A stretch of 64,000 nt of DNA, taken from positions 1 to 64,000 of the forward strand of contig JAITTY010000011.1 in the NCBI GenBank assembly GCA_031286695.1, read 5' to 3'. Below are positions 17,072-26,604 of this stretch, piece by piece (within the stretch, counting starts at the first letter, position 1; the number at the start of each line of letters is the position of its first letter). The notes under the pieces were generated by a model that did no database searches, was not told the origin of the DNA, and worked only from the letters and a program-made list of their open reading frames with translations. The DNA is from Sphingobacterium sp. (GTDB taxonomy: Bacteria; Bacteroidota; Bacteroidia; Sphingobacteriales; Sphingobacteriaceae). Made by a program: the position numbers and the translations under genes.

Positions 17072-19876
17072 TTAGTGTGCTTCTAACCAATTTTTGCCTT
17101 CTCCAATTTCTACAACCAATGGGACATTTGTTTTAATCGCATTGGTCATTTTAGCTAGAATAATTTCTTTGAATGCTTCGACCTCCTGTTTAGGCACGTC
17201 AAAAACCAATTCATCATGTACTTGCATGATCATTTTGCCAGATAATCCCTGTTGCTCAATTTCTTTTTGAATAGCGATCATAGCCAGTTTGATTAAATCT
17301 GCAGCTGAACCTTGAATCGGCGCATTGATGGCGTTTCGTTCAGCAAATCCACGAACAGTCATGTTTGCTGAATTGATATCTCTGAGATAACGTCTGCGTT
17401 TTAGAATTGTTTCAACATAACCATTCTCTTTTGCAAATTCGATGGCATCACTCATGTATTTTTTGATCCCAGTATACTGGTTAAAATATTCATTAATGAT
17501 ATCGGACGCTTCTTTACGTGAAATACCCAGATTTTGAGAAAGGCCAAATGCCGATTGACCATAAATAATGCCGAAGTTGACAGCTTTCGCGTTTCGACGT
17601 TGTTCAGAAGTAACAGCATCAAAATCCATATGATATACTTTCGCGGCTGTTGCGCGGTGGATATCATGACCTTGGCTAAATGCGTCCATCATATTTTGGT
17701 CTTTACTCAGCTCGGCAATCAAGCGAAGTTCAATCTGCGAATAATCGGCCGAGAGGATCACGTTGCCTTCAGACCGTGGGATAAAAGCTTTTCTGACTTC
17801 TCTACCCCGCTCAGTACGGATCGGGATATTTTGAAGGTTCGGATTGGTTGAGCTTAGTCGGCCTGTTGCGGCAACCGCTTGATTGTAGGAGGTATGAATA
17901 AGCCCTGTTTCGGGGTTTATCAACTCAGGTAGCGCATCAACATAGGTTGATTTGAGTTTTTGCATTTGCCTAAAGTTCAAGATATCTTGGACGATATCTG
18001 ATTTATGAGCCAACGCTAATAACACATCTTCACCTGTTTTATATTGTCCCGTTTTTGTTTTTTTAGCTTTAGGATCCAGTTGTAGCTTATCGAATAAGAC
18101 TTCTCCCAATTGTTTAGGGGATGCAATATTGAAATTTACGCCTGCTTTCTCAAAGATGGATTCCTCGAGATTTTTAATGTCCTGCTCCAATGTTTTTGAA
18201 AACTCTTCAAGTGCCGGAACATCTATTTTTACACCGTTTCGTTCAATTTCAGCAAGTATATATACTAATGGGAATTCCACATCCTGCGCGAGCTGTATGG
18301 TGTTAGTCTCGACAAGAAGAGGTTGAAATACATTTTTTAGCTGCAGGGTAATGTCTGCATCTTCGGCAGCATATTCTTTTATTTTTTCAATTTCAACGTC
18401 ACGCATATTCCCCTGCTTCTTTCCCTTTTCACCGATAAGTTCGGTGATTGATACCGGGCTGTAATTCAGGTAATTTTCTGCGAGTACATCCATTCCGTGA
18501 CGGGTATCTGGATCAATCAGATAATGGGCAAGCATGGTGTCAAATAGCGTGCCTTGTACTTTTACTCCATAACGCGCCAACAACAAAATATCATATTTAA
18601 TATTTTGTCCCACTTTTTCGATGTCTGGGTTTTCAAGCGCAGCCTTGAAAATATCGACTACAGCCTGTGCTCCATCGCGGTCGGCTGGTGTCGGAATATA
18701 ATAGGCCTTAGTATTTTCGAAGGAAAATGAAAGCCCAACAATATCTGCAAGGTTGGCATCTAGACCTGTTGTTTCTGTGTCGAAGCAGAAGCTGTCTAAA
18801 GAAGCAAGTTGCTGGGCAAGCTCTACTTGCTTTTCTCGGGTATCGACCAAAGCATACTCATGCGCTGTATTATGGATGTTATTTATTGCAGTATTTTCGA
18901 CGATTACTTCTTCAGTAATAACTTCTGTTGTTGTCACCGTAGTTACTGTTGTAGAAAATAAATCCATTTGTCCACTTGTGGGGGCGCTTTTGTCAAGAAC
19001 GGAGAAATCTTCACCGAAAACCCGCTTTCCAAGTGTTCTGAATTCTAGTTCTGCAAATAGCGGTTCAAGGATTTCTTTGTTTGGATCTTCCAGTTCTAGC
19101 GATTTTTCATCGAGGTCAATTGGCACATCCAATAAAATGGTGGCTAATTTTTTGGAGATAAGCCCTTGTTCAGCAAAATTCTCTACGTTCTCGCGCATCT
19201 TTCCTTTGAGTTGATCTGCGTTCGCAATAATGCCTTCGACAGATCCGTATTCCTGAACAAGTTTTTTCGCTGTTTTCTCTCCAATACCGGGTATACCAGG
19301 GATATTGTCTACAGCGTCCCCCCAAAGTCCGAGGATATCAATGACTTGGCAAACATCAGAAACTTCCCATTTTTCAAGAATCTCTTTGACACCTTGTACT
19401 TCTGCTCCATTGCCCATTCGGGCAGGTTTGTAGATAAAGATATTTTCAGACACAAGTTGCCCAAAATCTTTATCGGGTGTCATGCAATAGACCTGGAAAT
19501 CTTGCTTTTCAGCTTTTTTTGCCAGCGTGCCAATAATATCATCGGCTTCGTACCCATCCATTGTGATAACCGGGATATTGAAACCTTCTATTAAACGATT
19601 TATATAGGGGATAGAGGCAGCAAGGTCCTCAGGCATTTTCTCCCGATGTGCTTTATAAGCTTCAAATTCAATATGTCGAGCGGTAGGTGCCGCTGTGTCG
19701 AACACTACTGCTATGTGGGAAGGTTGCTGATTTTTCAATACATCCAATAATGTATTGGTAAATCCCATGATTGCTCCCGTATTTAATCCTGTTGAGGTAA
19801 TTCGAGGAGTTTTGCTCAAAGCAAAATAAGCTCTATATATGAGAGCCATTCCGTCTAAAAGAAATAGTTTTTTCAC
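17072..19876 (-). CDS. polA: DNA polymerase I
   Basis: A 934-residue enzyme for gap filling and primer removal. The 5'-3' exonuclease (about 1-290) begins 'LFLLDGMALIYRAYFALSKT'. A proofreading 3'-5' exonuclease follows with acidic residues intact: 'FDTETTGLD', 'KVGQNIKYD' and 'EYAAEDADIT'. The polymerase domain carries motif A ADYSQIELRL, motif B 'NAKAVNFGIIYGQSAFG' and motif C HDE (887-889). The start is a GTG at 19876; the first ATG lies nine codons later and would remove a conserved strand. A threonine/valine-rich linker (about 305-330) joins the first two domains. Neighbour rsgA is divergent. Confidence 0.96.
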   Translation of the reverse strand: MKKLFLLDGMALIYRAYFALSKTPRITSTGLNTGAIMGFTNTLLDVLKNQQPSHIAVVFDTAAPTARHIEFEAYKAHREKMPEDLAASIPYINRLIEGFNIPVITMDGYEADDIIGTLAKKAEKQDFQVYCMTPDKDFGQLVSENIFIYKPARMGNGAEVQGVKEILEKWEVSDVCQVIDILGLWGDAVDNIPGIPGIGEKTAKKLVQEYGSVEGIIANADQLKGKMRENVENFAEQGLISKKLATILLDVPIDLDEKSLELEDPNKEILEPLFAELEFRTLGKRVFGEDFSVLDKSAPTSGQMDLFSTTVTTVTTTEVITEEVIVENTAINNIHNTAHEYALVDTREKQVELAQQLASLDSFCFDTETTGLDANLADIVGLSFSFENTKAYYIPTPADRDGAQAVVDIFKAALENPDIEKVGQNIKYDILLLARYGVKVQGTLFDTMLAHYLIDPDTRHGMDVLAENYLNYSPVSITELIGEKGKKQGNMRDVEIEKIKEYAAEDADITLQLKNVFQPLLVETNTIQLAQDVEFPLVYILAEIERNGVKIDVPALEEFSKTLEQDIKNLEESIFEKAGVNFNIASPKQLGEVLFDKLQLDPKAKKTKTGQYKTGEDVLLALAHKSDIVQDILNFRQMQKLKSTYVDALPELINPETGLIHTSYNQAVAATGRLSSTNPNLQNIPIRTERGREVRKAFIPRSEGNVILSADYSQIELRLIAELSKDQNMMDAFSQGHDIHRATAAKVYHMDFDAVTSEQRRNAKAVNFGIIYGQSAFGLSQNLGISRKEASDIINEYFNQYTGIKKYMSDAIEFAKENGYVETILKRRRYLRDINSANMTVRGFAERNAINAPIQGSAADLIKLAMIAIQKEIEQQGLSGKMIMQVHDELVFDVPKQEVEAFKEIILAKMTNAIKTNVPLVVEIGEGKNWLEAH

Positions 19877-19899
19877 AAAATTGAATTTTAGTCTCCTTA

Positions 19900-19907
19900 C
19901 AAAGGTA
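19900..19907 (-). promoter_or_regulatory. Putative -7 element of polA
   Basis: TACCTTTG on the minus strand (19907-19900) matches TAnnTTTG fully, 23 bases before the GTG start. AAGGAG occurs just after it, but 16 bases from the GTG, which is far for a Shine-Dalgarno site. Confidence 0.4.
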
Positions 19908-19982
19908 AGAAATTCATCAAAGGGTAAGTTTAATAAATTTTTCCGATTTTTGTACTATGACACATTTAATGCAACAGGATTT

Positions 19983-20903
19983 ATGAGAGGACTGGTAACT
20001 AAATCGACAGGTAGTTGGTATCAAGTTTTGGGTGAAGATGATAAAAGATACGACTGTCGTATCAAAGGAAAGTTTCGTACCAAAGGAATAAAAACGACTA
20101 ATCCTGTTGCTGTGGGTGATTGGGTACATTTTGATGTGGAACCAGATCAGGAAAGTGCGGTCATTCACGAACTGGAACCTCGTCGAAATTATATTATTCG
20201 AAAATCCGTCAATCTGTCCAAGCAAACACAAATTATCGGAGCAAACCTGGATCAGGCTTTTTTAGTGGTGACACTTGCCTCGCCGCCAACATCTTTAGGT
20301 TTTATCGATCGTTTTCTAGTAACAACGGAAGCGTACGGAATACCTGCCGTAATTATTTTCAATAAATTGGATCTTTTTAGTGATGAAGGATTGGAGATAT
20401 TGGCAGATTATAAAGCTATTTATGAACATATTGGTTACCCCTGTTTCGAGGTTTCCGCGTTAACTGGTACCAATATCGATGTTGTCAAGCAGCTGCTTAA
20501 AGATAAAATAACCTTGGTATCAGGCCATTCCGGAGTTGGTAAATCAACGCTGATCAATGCCATCGTTCCTGAATATGGGTTGAAAACTGGTGAAATCTCC
20601 GACTGGTCCGACAAAGGAAAACATACAACTACTTTTGCTGAAATGTTTGATCTTCCTTTTGGAGGCAAATTAATTGATACGCCTGGTATTCGTGAGTTGG
20701 GAATTGTCGATATAGAAAAACAGGAGTTATCCCATTTTTTTCCAGAGATGCGCGCGTTGATGAATCAATGTCGATTTCATAATTGCAGGCATATCAATGA
20801 ACCCGGTTGTGTCATTATGGAGGCTGTGGAAGAAGGCTCTATTGAGAGTTCGCGCTACGATAGCTACCTCAGTATATATCATAATGAGGATAGTAGATCT
20901 TAA
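19983..20903 (+). CDS. rsgA: Ribosome biogenesis GTPase RsgA
   Basis: A 306-residue GTPase that checks late maturation of the 30S ribosomal subunit. It shows an OB-fold N-terminus, then the circularly permuted GTPase order: G4 NKLD (127-130), G1 GHSGVGKST (181-189), G3 DTPG (232-235). A C-terminal zinc site follows (C263, C268, H270, C276). The frame is open upstream to 19839, but that part overlaps polA, and the ATG at 19983 gives the standard MRGLVTKSTGSWYQV start. It ends before a strong bidirectional terminator. Confidence 0.95.
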   Translation: MRGLVTKSTGSWYQVLGEDDKRYDCRIKGKFRTKGIKTTNPVAVGDWVHFDVEPDQESAVIHELEPRRNYIIRKSVNLSKQTQIIGANLDQAFLVVTLASPPTSLGFIDRFLVTTEAYGIPAVIIFNKLDLFSDEGLEILADYKAIYEHIGYPCFEVSALTGTNIDVVKQLLKDKITLVSGHSGVGKSTLINAIVPEYGLKTGEISDWSDKGKHTTTFAEMFDLPFGGKLIDTPGIRELGIVDIEKQELSHFFPEMRALMNQCRFHNCRHINEPGCVIMEAVEEGSIESSRYDSYLSIYHNEDSRS

Positions 20904-20927
20904 CTTATATAAATCTTAATCTATATA

Positions 20928-20968
20928 AAAAAATAGCGCCTTCTTACATCAAGAAGGCGCTATTTTTT
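20928..20968. terminator. Bidirectional intrinsic terminator
   Basis: A perfect 18-bp stem (20928-20945 with 20951-20968) around ACATC, with A6 on one side and T6 on the other and the core TAGCGCCTTCTT. It serves rsgA on the plus strand and the gene at 20993-23446 on the minus strand. Confidence 0.92.
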
Positions 20969-20992
20969 GTAAAGCGAGATAGGATGAAGCCC

Positions 20993-23446
20993 TTAATGTA
21001 TCGCTTGTGTTAAATTTAAAAAATCACGGAGATAGGTACACTCCCGCGAAGCGATTGTAAAGAAAGGCGTATCCTTATATTGTGTGCTCAATTCTTTGAA
21101 GTATTTATTTTGCATCGAAAAACGATAGAAAGGATTCTTTAATGGCGAGTCATAGTATTGCCAACGCGATTCATTGGTATAGACAAAATCTTTCTGCTCG
21201 CATTTGGCAAGCATAAAGGTACATTTCGCTTTGAACTCTTTATCTGTGCTCAGCGTACGCGCTTTGCTGTACCATTCTTTTGCAGATTTGGTCTGTAGAT
21301 AATTTCGTTGCCAATGGAGTGTCGAAGCTGCGTGGTTGTCTGTGGACGACCAGTCATAGGACACCAGGGACCAAGCATTTCCATAGGTACTTGTCTGATA
21401 GATACCTGTGGCCATTTGGAAATAATACTCGGCTTTTTTCTGGTTGTTCTTTTCCGTTTTTATGGCATTTTCCAAGCGTGCCATGCGTTCAGCATATTTT
21501 AGCTTAGTGGTGGACTCTTTACCATATTTTTTGGGGTAATCATTTATCGTAACAATAAATGGATTCGGTGTAATATCGCTTTCATCCGCATCGTACCAGT
21601 TTTTAATTTCTTTTATTTTATGGTCTTTAGGAAGTCCCGCTAAAGTTTTTGCTGCTTTTTGGAAATCCAGTTCGCGTAGGTAGGTTGTACCCAGTAATTC
21701 TGTAAGATAATCTTTATTGAAATGTTTGATATCCTTCAATAAGAATTTAGATAGGGTATTCTGTTGGGAATTGTCCGACAGTAAATTTCTTATTTTTAAC
21801 AGCGTTTTAGGTGTAAGGCTATTTTCCCAGAAGTGCATTGTTGTCCACTGCATATTATCTTCCAGTGAGTCTTTCACAAAGCCATAGTTGTAAAAGGCAT
21901 CCGCCTTTACAGCAGCTAAACTAGCCATAGCGGTATCTTGTGTACTTAAATAGTGTTTTACGACAAGATTTTGTAGAATATTCCGGCAGATTAAACTATA
22001 GTTGCTATATTCAAAAGCACTATATCCCCAATTTTGTTTGCGGATATCTTCTTTACCATCAAGTTTTGCTTTTTCTTCTAACCAAGATAGCGTTTTGGTC
22101 AATTGAACTTCATCTAGCTGCTTACTGCTTTGCCAGTCAGTTAATTGTGTGAGCAGTCGGGTAATTTGCAGCTGATCAATCAATTTTGGACTTAGGTCAG
22201 TCTCCTTTATTCCGGAAAGGTATTCTTTTGCTAGCGTATTTTCCTTATTCATCCAACTTAGGTAGGCAGCAGTAATAAGGCCCAATTGGGGTTGAACATA
22301 TTTTTTGTCGCGATAAAGTTTTAGGGCAAAATTGCGGAGAGAATCCAGATGTAGTTTAACCTTTCCTTTATCGTCATTTTTACTGTAGTAATTATAATTA
22401 TCGCTACTGAGGTAAAAAGACTCGTTCATTTCTGTTTCTATCTTATTGACTTCGCGTCCCAATAGTACGGCATTTACGGTATTGGCAGGATCGAGCTGAT
22501 AGCAGTCGCTCAGATATTTCAGGGCATAGTCACTTGTGCCAAAGCCTATGATAGCATTGATATTGAATCGATCTGCATCATTTTTTGCATATTGAAATAT
22601 CTCGGCATCGCTGGCTGTAATATAATGGAAATTAGCATAAGCGAGGATGCGCCTTTCCGGACTGGCTGTGAATAATCTGGAAAATAGATAAGCAGCCCTT
22701 GCTGGATCACCATTTTTGCGGACAGCGCCAGCGTAGTTGGATAATGCCCAATTGAGGATGGCTTCATCTCCCTTAGCGGATTGCAGGTACTTTTCATAGA
22801 TCGTCATGCTCTTGGCGTATTCCTGTCCAAATAGATATAAACGGGCGGCTTGATAAGCATAACGGATATAGAGAAAGCTATTTTTGGGGTACTTGGAGAT
22901 CTGCTGTTCAGCGAGTTCAGCAAATTGAGTAATTTCTTTGAAATTTCGGGTATCCGGATCCCAATAGTTATGTTGAATATTCGTGATGGGTTCCTGCTTT
23001 TTGGTGAACATAAAATAAGCGCGTTCAGCTTCATGTTTTCCATCAATCAATGTGCTTAAGAACGTATTTCCTCGAATGGAATCGGGGAGGTTGGTCCAAG
23101 CTGACTTTTGTTGATTGCTCGCTAAATTAGCGGTTGCATCGTTGCTGTTGTACATCAATTGTTCGACATCCTTAGCCTTGACCTGTGAACCGAGGTGCTT
23201 AGCCCAGGTTTCGGCATTGATTAAACTTTCTTTGACTGGTGCTTCCTCCGAATAGAGAAATTGGTAGGGGATGAATTGAAAGGCAGAAAATCCATTGTCC
23301 TCCAGATTGGGGAGATAATATGTCGTTTGATTGTCGTAAGGATCCACTTCGGGACCACAAGCGATATTCGTTGCAATCTCCCCAAAGAAGAAAGCTAATG
23401 TAGTGCTAGAAAGCAGCAATAATTTTTTGTAATTCGGCATTGCCAT
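20993..23446 (-). CDS. Large exported protein of unknown function, TPR-like
   Basis: An 817-residue protein I cannot assign. The N-terminal hydrophobic segment ends 'IATNIACGPEVDPYD', so Cys30 may be lipidated although the -3 residue (Asn) is unusual, or ordinary signal cleavage may occur. The body is helical with TPR-like stretches ('RYAYQAARLYLFGQEYAKSM', 'WALSNYAGAVRKNGDPARAA', 'AERMARLENAIKTEKNNQKK'), suggesting a periplasmic scaffold. The 41-bp overlap with the upstream lipoprotein gene shows the two belong to one operon. ATG at 23446 or 23440 are both possible starts. A bidirectional terminator follows. Confidence 0.7.
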   Translation of the reverse strand: MAMPNYKKLLLLSSTTLAFFFGEIATNIACGPEVDPYDNQTTYYLPNLEDNGFSAFQFIPYQFLYSEEAPVKESLINAETWAKHLGSQVKAKDVEQLMYNSNDATANLASNQQKSAWTNLPDSIRGNTFLSTLIDGKHEAERAYFMFTKKQEPITNIQHNYWDPDTRNFKEITQFAELAEQQISKYPKNSFLYIRYAYQAARLYLFGQEYAKSMTIYEKYLQSAKGDEAILNWALSNYAGAVRKNGDPARAAYLFSRLFTASPERRILAYANFHYITASDAEIFQYAKNDADRFNINAIIGFGTSDYALKYLSDCYQLDPANTVNAVLLGREVNKIETEMNESFYLSSDNYNYYSKNDDKGKVKLHLDSLRNFALKLYRDKKYVQPQLGLITAAYLSWMNKENTLAKEYLSGIKETDLSPKLIDQLQITRLLTQLTDWQSSKQLDEVQLTKTLSWLEEKAKLDGKEDIRKQNWGYSAFEYSNYSLICRNILQNLVVKHYLSTQDTAMASLAAVKADAFYNYGFVKDSLEDNMQWTTMHFWENSLTPKTLLKIRNLLSDNSQQNTLSKFLLKDIKHFNKDYLTELLGTTYLRELDFQKAAKTLAGLPKDHKIKEIKNWYDADESDITPNPFIVTINDYPKKYGKESTTKLKYAERMARLENAIKTEKNNQKKAEYYFQMATGIYQTSTYGNAWSLVSYDWSSTDNHAASTLHWQRNYLQTKSAKEWYSKARTLSTDKEFKAKCTFMLAKCEQKDFVYTNESRWQYYDSPLKNPFYRFSMQNKYFKELSTQYKDTPFFTIASRECTYLRDFLNLTQAIH

Positions 23447-24443
23447 GGTTTGCTAGTGTAGCTTGATCTAAATGATAAAAAATAATCCGGTGTTCTTTTC
23501 CTTTCAGCTCTCCCTTCAAAAATTTTGCCGTTTGTAGGAGTTCTTCCTGATTGATGGATTCAAAGCGTATAACATCTCCTTTTTTAAGATTTGCTTTTGG
23601 GAGATCCTTTGTTAGAAAATAAAGGTTCGTATTGGGATTATGGGTAAACAATGATGAGTCTTTAATATCTTCTTCATTGATATGTTTTGAAATACCGATG
23701 TAATTATTATTTCTGAAAACGACAAACCATTGAAATAGCGGTAATGCAATATCCATTTCCATAGGATAGTTGCGTAATGTTCCGCTTAGGTAGGTCTTAA
23801 GGTCCTGTTGATTTAAAATGGAGTTCTGATTGCCAAATTGTCTGAGATTTCCCATGTTGTAACACATCAACATTACTTTTTTCACAGGCGGAATTCCGCT
23901 CGTGACCGTATTTTTGATTTGGTGCAGCCGCAGCGTAGAGCTCACGACCACATCTTTTAATGCTGGTAATTGCTGTAAATAGGTGAGCAAGTAGAAAAAT
24001 TTATCACGGGATGTCTTTGTCCAATCGCAGTCCAGTTGAAGTTCGGTGAATTTTTCCTTTCCTGCTTGTTGGATTTTAGCAGTCACAAAAGGAACAATTT
24101 TATTGGCCAGTCCTCTGATCTGCAGGCTATCCATTTCTGCAAAAATACGTTGGTTGACAAATACGACAGGAATCAACTGCTGTTCTTTGGGGACAGGTTG
24201 CGTAAATGTAATTGGGCTAATAGGGACGGCTTGTACACCGGATGGATCGAAATCAATATCCATGATGCGGACATAAATAGATTTTGCGTCAATTTCTTTT
24301 AAAGAGCGGCTTTCTACGGTATCTAACTGGAATACTGTCTTCCAGAAATAGAAGCCTGTTTCATGCTTTGTTTTGGTGCAAGAACCTAAAAAAAGTAGAG
24401 ATAGCGGTACAAGAAATAAAAATAGTTGTGTTTTACGGAGCAT
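23406..24443 (-). CDS. Lipoprotein resembling DUF3142
   Basis: A 345-residue predicted lipoprotein: signal peptide with lipobox LGSC (Cys22). Strand-like segments around 'ELQLDCDWT' (DCDW 138-141) and 'VMLMCYNMG' (193-198), separated by 'FFYLLTYLQQLPALKDVVVS', recall the TIM-barrel-like DUF3142 family, where an acidic DxDW-like motif ends a strand as in glycoside hydrolases. This likeness is from memory and moderate. The ATG at 24443 is chosen over a TTG at 24473. It overlaps the next gene by 41 bp and is divergent from the AsmA-like gene. Catalytic activity is not shown by the sequence. Confidence 0.65.
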   Translation of the reverse strand: MLRKTQLFLFLVPLSLLFLGSCTKTKHETGFYFWKTVFQLDTVESRSLKEIDAKSIYVRIMDIDFDPSGVQAVPISPITFTQPVPKEQQLIPVVFVNQRIFAEMDSLQIRGLANKIVPFVTAKIQQAGKEKFTELQLDCDWTKTSRDKFFYLLTYLQQLPALKDVVVSSTLRLHQIKNTVTSGIPPVKKVMLMCYNMGNLRQFGNQNSILNQQDLKTYLSGTLRNYPMEMDIALPLFQWFVVFRNNNYIGISKHINEEDIKDSSLFTHNPNTNLYFLTKDLPKANLKKGDVIRFESINQEELLQTAKFLKGELKGKEHRIIFYHLDQATLANHGNAELQKIIAAF

Positions 24444-24466
24444 ATTCACTTTATTTAGTCGTAAAT

Positions 24467-24493
24467 CAAACAAAATGGGCTTAATTTTGTTTG
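24467..24493. promoter_or_regulatory. Inverted repeat over a -7 element between divergent genes
   Basis: CAAACAAAAT (24467-24476) and ATTTTGTTTG (24484-24493) form a perfect 10-bp inverted repeat around 7 bases. It contains TAATTTTG (24482-24489), a full TAnnTTTG match for the plus-strand AsmA-like gene starting at 24539. A repressor binding here could control both directions; this is inference. Confidence 0.4.
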
Positions 24494-24538
24494 TTATTCA
24501 ATAAAATAAAGACGAAATTACAAAGAGATTGTGACTTT

Positions 24539-26434
24539 ATGAAGCCTATTTTCAAATGGATTCTTGGTATTGTAGCGTTTATCCTACTGGCATTGGCTGG
24601 GGGTATTTGGTATTTTAGTAATAAGTGGAAACCACTTTTAGATACAAAAATCAAGCAGCTGGTGTCTCAAGCAACGGACAATTTGTATGCTATTAAATAC
24701 GACGATATCCACGTCAACCTATTATTAGGTAATATCACAATAGACAATCTGCATCTCGTGTCAGACAGCTCCGTATATAAAAAGTTGGAGCTGGTCAGAA
24801 AAGCACCCGACAATCGCTTTGAAATCACTGTAAATAGGTTAAAAATAAAAAGTTTTGGTATCCGAAGAGTATTGATGGATAAAGAGCTTTTTTTGCATGA
24901 TATCACCGTTGAAAAACCAACAATTCATGTTATTAATGAGGTGCACCGTTATAATGATACGGTGAGTAGAGGGCCTAAAAAACCACTGTATGAAAAGATA
25001 AAAGATAATCTGAAAAAAATTCAGGTGCGAGCCGTCAATTTGAATGACATCGATTTTAAATATACGCAAGTCCAAAAAGGGGTTTATCAAGATTTCGAAG
25101 TCAAGAAGGTGAAGGTCCGGATAGATGATGTTTTGATCGATTCGACTTCTGAGCATGACAAACAGCGCTTTTATCATACGAAAATGATCGATATTGAGGT
25201 GCCGGGGTTTACCTATATAACTCCGGATGGGTTTTATAAAGTAAACTTTGATCAGTTGAAAATCAACAGTAAAAATCGCAATGTCCTCTTGACCAAAGTC
25301 GCTTATCAGCCGACGCTGAATAAAGCGGCTTATTACCGGAAGAAAGGAGAAGGTGGGAGCTATATGGTGCTGAAAATGGACACACTTCTTTTGACGGGAT
25401 TCAATTTCGCCGAGCTTTCCCGGGATAAGAAAATATATGCGCAAAATGCACGCTTAAAAAATGGCTCACTTTCAATTTACAGTGATAAGCATTATAAGAG
25501 CCCTCCAACCAGTCAGATTGGAAATTCTCCGCATATGAAACTAATGCAAATGTCGACACGATTGGGAATTGATTCATTGATTTTAGATAATATAGGAATT
25601 GCGTATTCTGAAATGAGTGATGAGTATAGTCAGATTGGTACCATTACTTTTGATCACACCTATGGTACAATATTGAATGTCACAAATGATTCGACAAAAT
25701 TGCTTAAGCAGAAGCTGATGCGTGCGAATTTGAGTAGCAATTTTATGAATGCTGGTAAGCTTTCTACCAACTTTGTTTTTGATATGACCTCTAAAGTTGG
25801 AGCCTACACCTATAAGGGCACACTTGGGAAAATGGATCTAACAGTCGTTAATAAAATGATTCGTCCATTGTTAAATGTTGAAGTTAAATCGGGCAATCTT
25901 AGTCAGATTACATTTGACATTTGGGCTAACGATTACCGTAGTAAAGGAACCTTTAAAATGGATTATGACGACCTCAAAGTTAATATCTTGTCAGAGGCAG
26001 GTGATGATGGTCGTCGAGAAAAGAAGGGGTTGCTGTCTTTTATGATTAATCAGGTTTTATTTAATCCGGGCAATCCGGATTTATACGGTAAATATACGGT
26101 GGGGCATATTAACAAGCGTCGGGATCCCAATCATCCGTTTTTTAAAGCGATGTGGCAGACTTTATTGGTTGGAATTAAGCAATGTGTCGGCCTTGGTCCA
26201 GAGCGCGAAGCTAAACTGATGAATACGGCTGGAAAAGTTGAAAAAGTGGTTAGTGGAGTCAGCAAGGCCAAGAAAATGATTTCAAGTATATTTAAGAAGC
26301 ATAAAACTCCCGAGGAATTGCTGAAGGAAGAAAAAGAAGATGAGGCCAAAGAGGCTGCAAAGATTGAAGAGAAACGGAAGCGTGATCGCGAAAAAGCTGA
26401 AAAGGAACTTGAGAAAGAAGGAACGGGAAATTGA
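24539..26434 (+). CDS. AsmA-like membrane-anchored periplasmic protein
   Basis: A 631-residue protein with a single N-terminal membrane segment (about 8-27) and a long beta-rich periplasmic region. The start 'KIKQLVSQATDNLYAIKYDD' followed by 'LLLGNITIDNLHLVSD' is typical of AsmA/YhdP-like proteins, which are thought to handle phospholipids or lipopolysaccharide between membranes. The C-terminal 60 residues are highly charged, lysine- and glutamate-rich, and probably coiled coil. The ATG at 24539 is preferred over a TTG at 24491. The gene faces the lipoprotein pair at 20993-24443, which may point to a shared envelope role. Assignment is by general resemblance only. Confidence 0.6.
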   Translation: MKPIFKWILGIVAFILLALAGGIWYFSNKWKPLLDTKIKQLVSQATDNLYAIKYDDIHVNLLLGNITIDNLHLVSDSSVYKKLELVRKAPDNRFEITVNRLKIKSFGIRRVLMDKELFLHDITVEKPTIHVINEVHRYNDTVSRGPKKPLYEKIKDNLKKIQVRAVNLNDIDFKYTQVQKGVYQDFEVKKVKVRIDDVLIDSTSEHDKQRFYHTKMIDIEVPGFTYITPDGFYKVNFDQLKINSKNRNVLLTKVAYQPTLNKAAYYRKKGEGGSYMVLKMDTLLLTGFNFAELSRDKKIYAQNARLKNGSLSIYSDKHYKSPPTSQIGNSPHMKLMQMSTRLGIDSLILDNIGIAYSEMSDEYSQIGTITFDHTYGTILNVTNDSTKLLKQKLMRANLSSNFMNAGKLSTNFVFDMTSKVGAYTYKGTLGKMDLTVVNKMIRPLLNVEVKSGNLSQITFDIWANDYRSKGTFKMDYDDLKVNILSEAGDDGRREKKGLLSFMINQVLFNPGNPDLYGKYTVGHINKRRDPNHPFFKAMWQTLLVGIKQCVGLGPEREAKLMNTAGKVEKVVSGVSKAKKMISSIFKKHKTPEELLKEEKEDEAKEAAKIEEKRKRDREKAEKELEKEGTGN

Positions 26435-26566
26435 GGTGCCGTTTCACGTGGAAAGGTTACAGGTTGATGCTGTTGCCCCTATTTTTGAGAACCTGCTGAG
26501 GAAGTGTATTTATAAATCCTTCTTGTAGGTTTAGTCAGCGCGCAAAAAAATACAACGAAGATAGAT

Positions 26567-26597
26567 TTGCATTTATTGACAGATTTATCTTAGTTTG
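26567..26597 (+). promoter_or_regulatory. Putative promoter of the KtrB gene
   Basis: TTG (26567-26569), 20-bp spacer, TTAGTTTG (26590-26597), one base off TAnnTTTG. The preceding ATTTATCT is shared with the ktrA, yfhO and fabD promoters. The ATG follows at 26605. Confidence 0.5.
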
Positions 26598-26604
26598 AGA
26601 CATT

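Noticed and set aside
24839..25444. 201-codon open frame antisense to the AsmA-like gene
   Set aside because: It lies wholly inside a well-supported gene, with no known domain; the long frame follows from the codon use of the sense strand.
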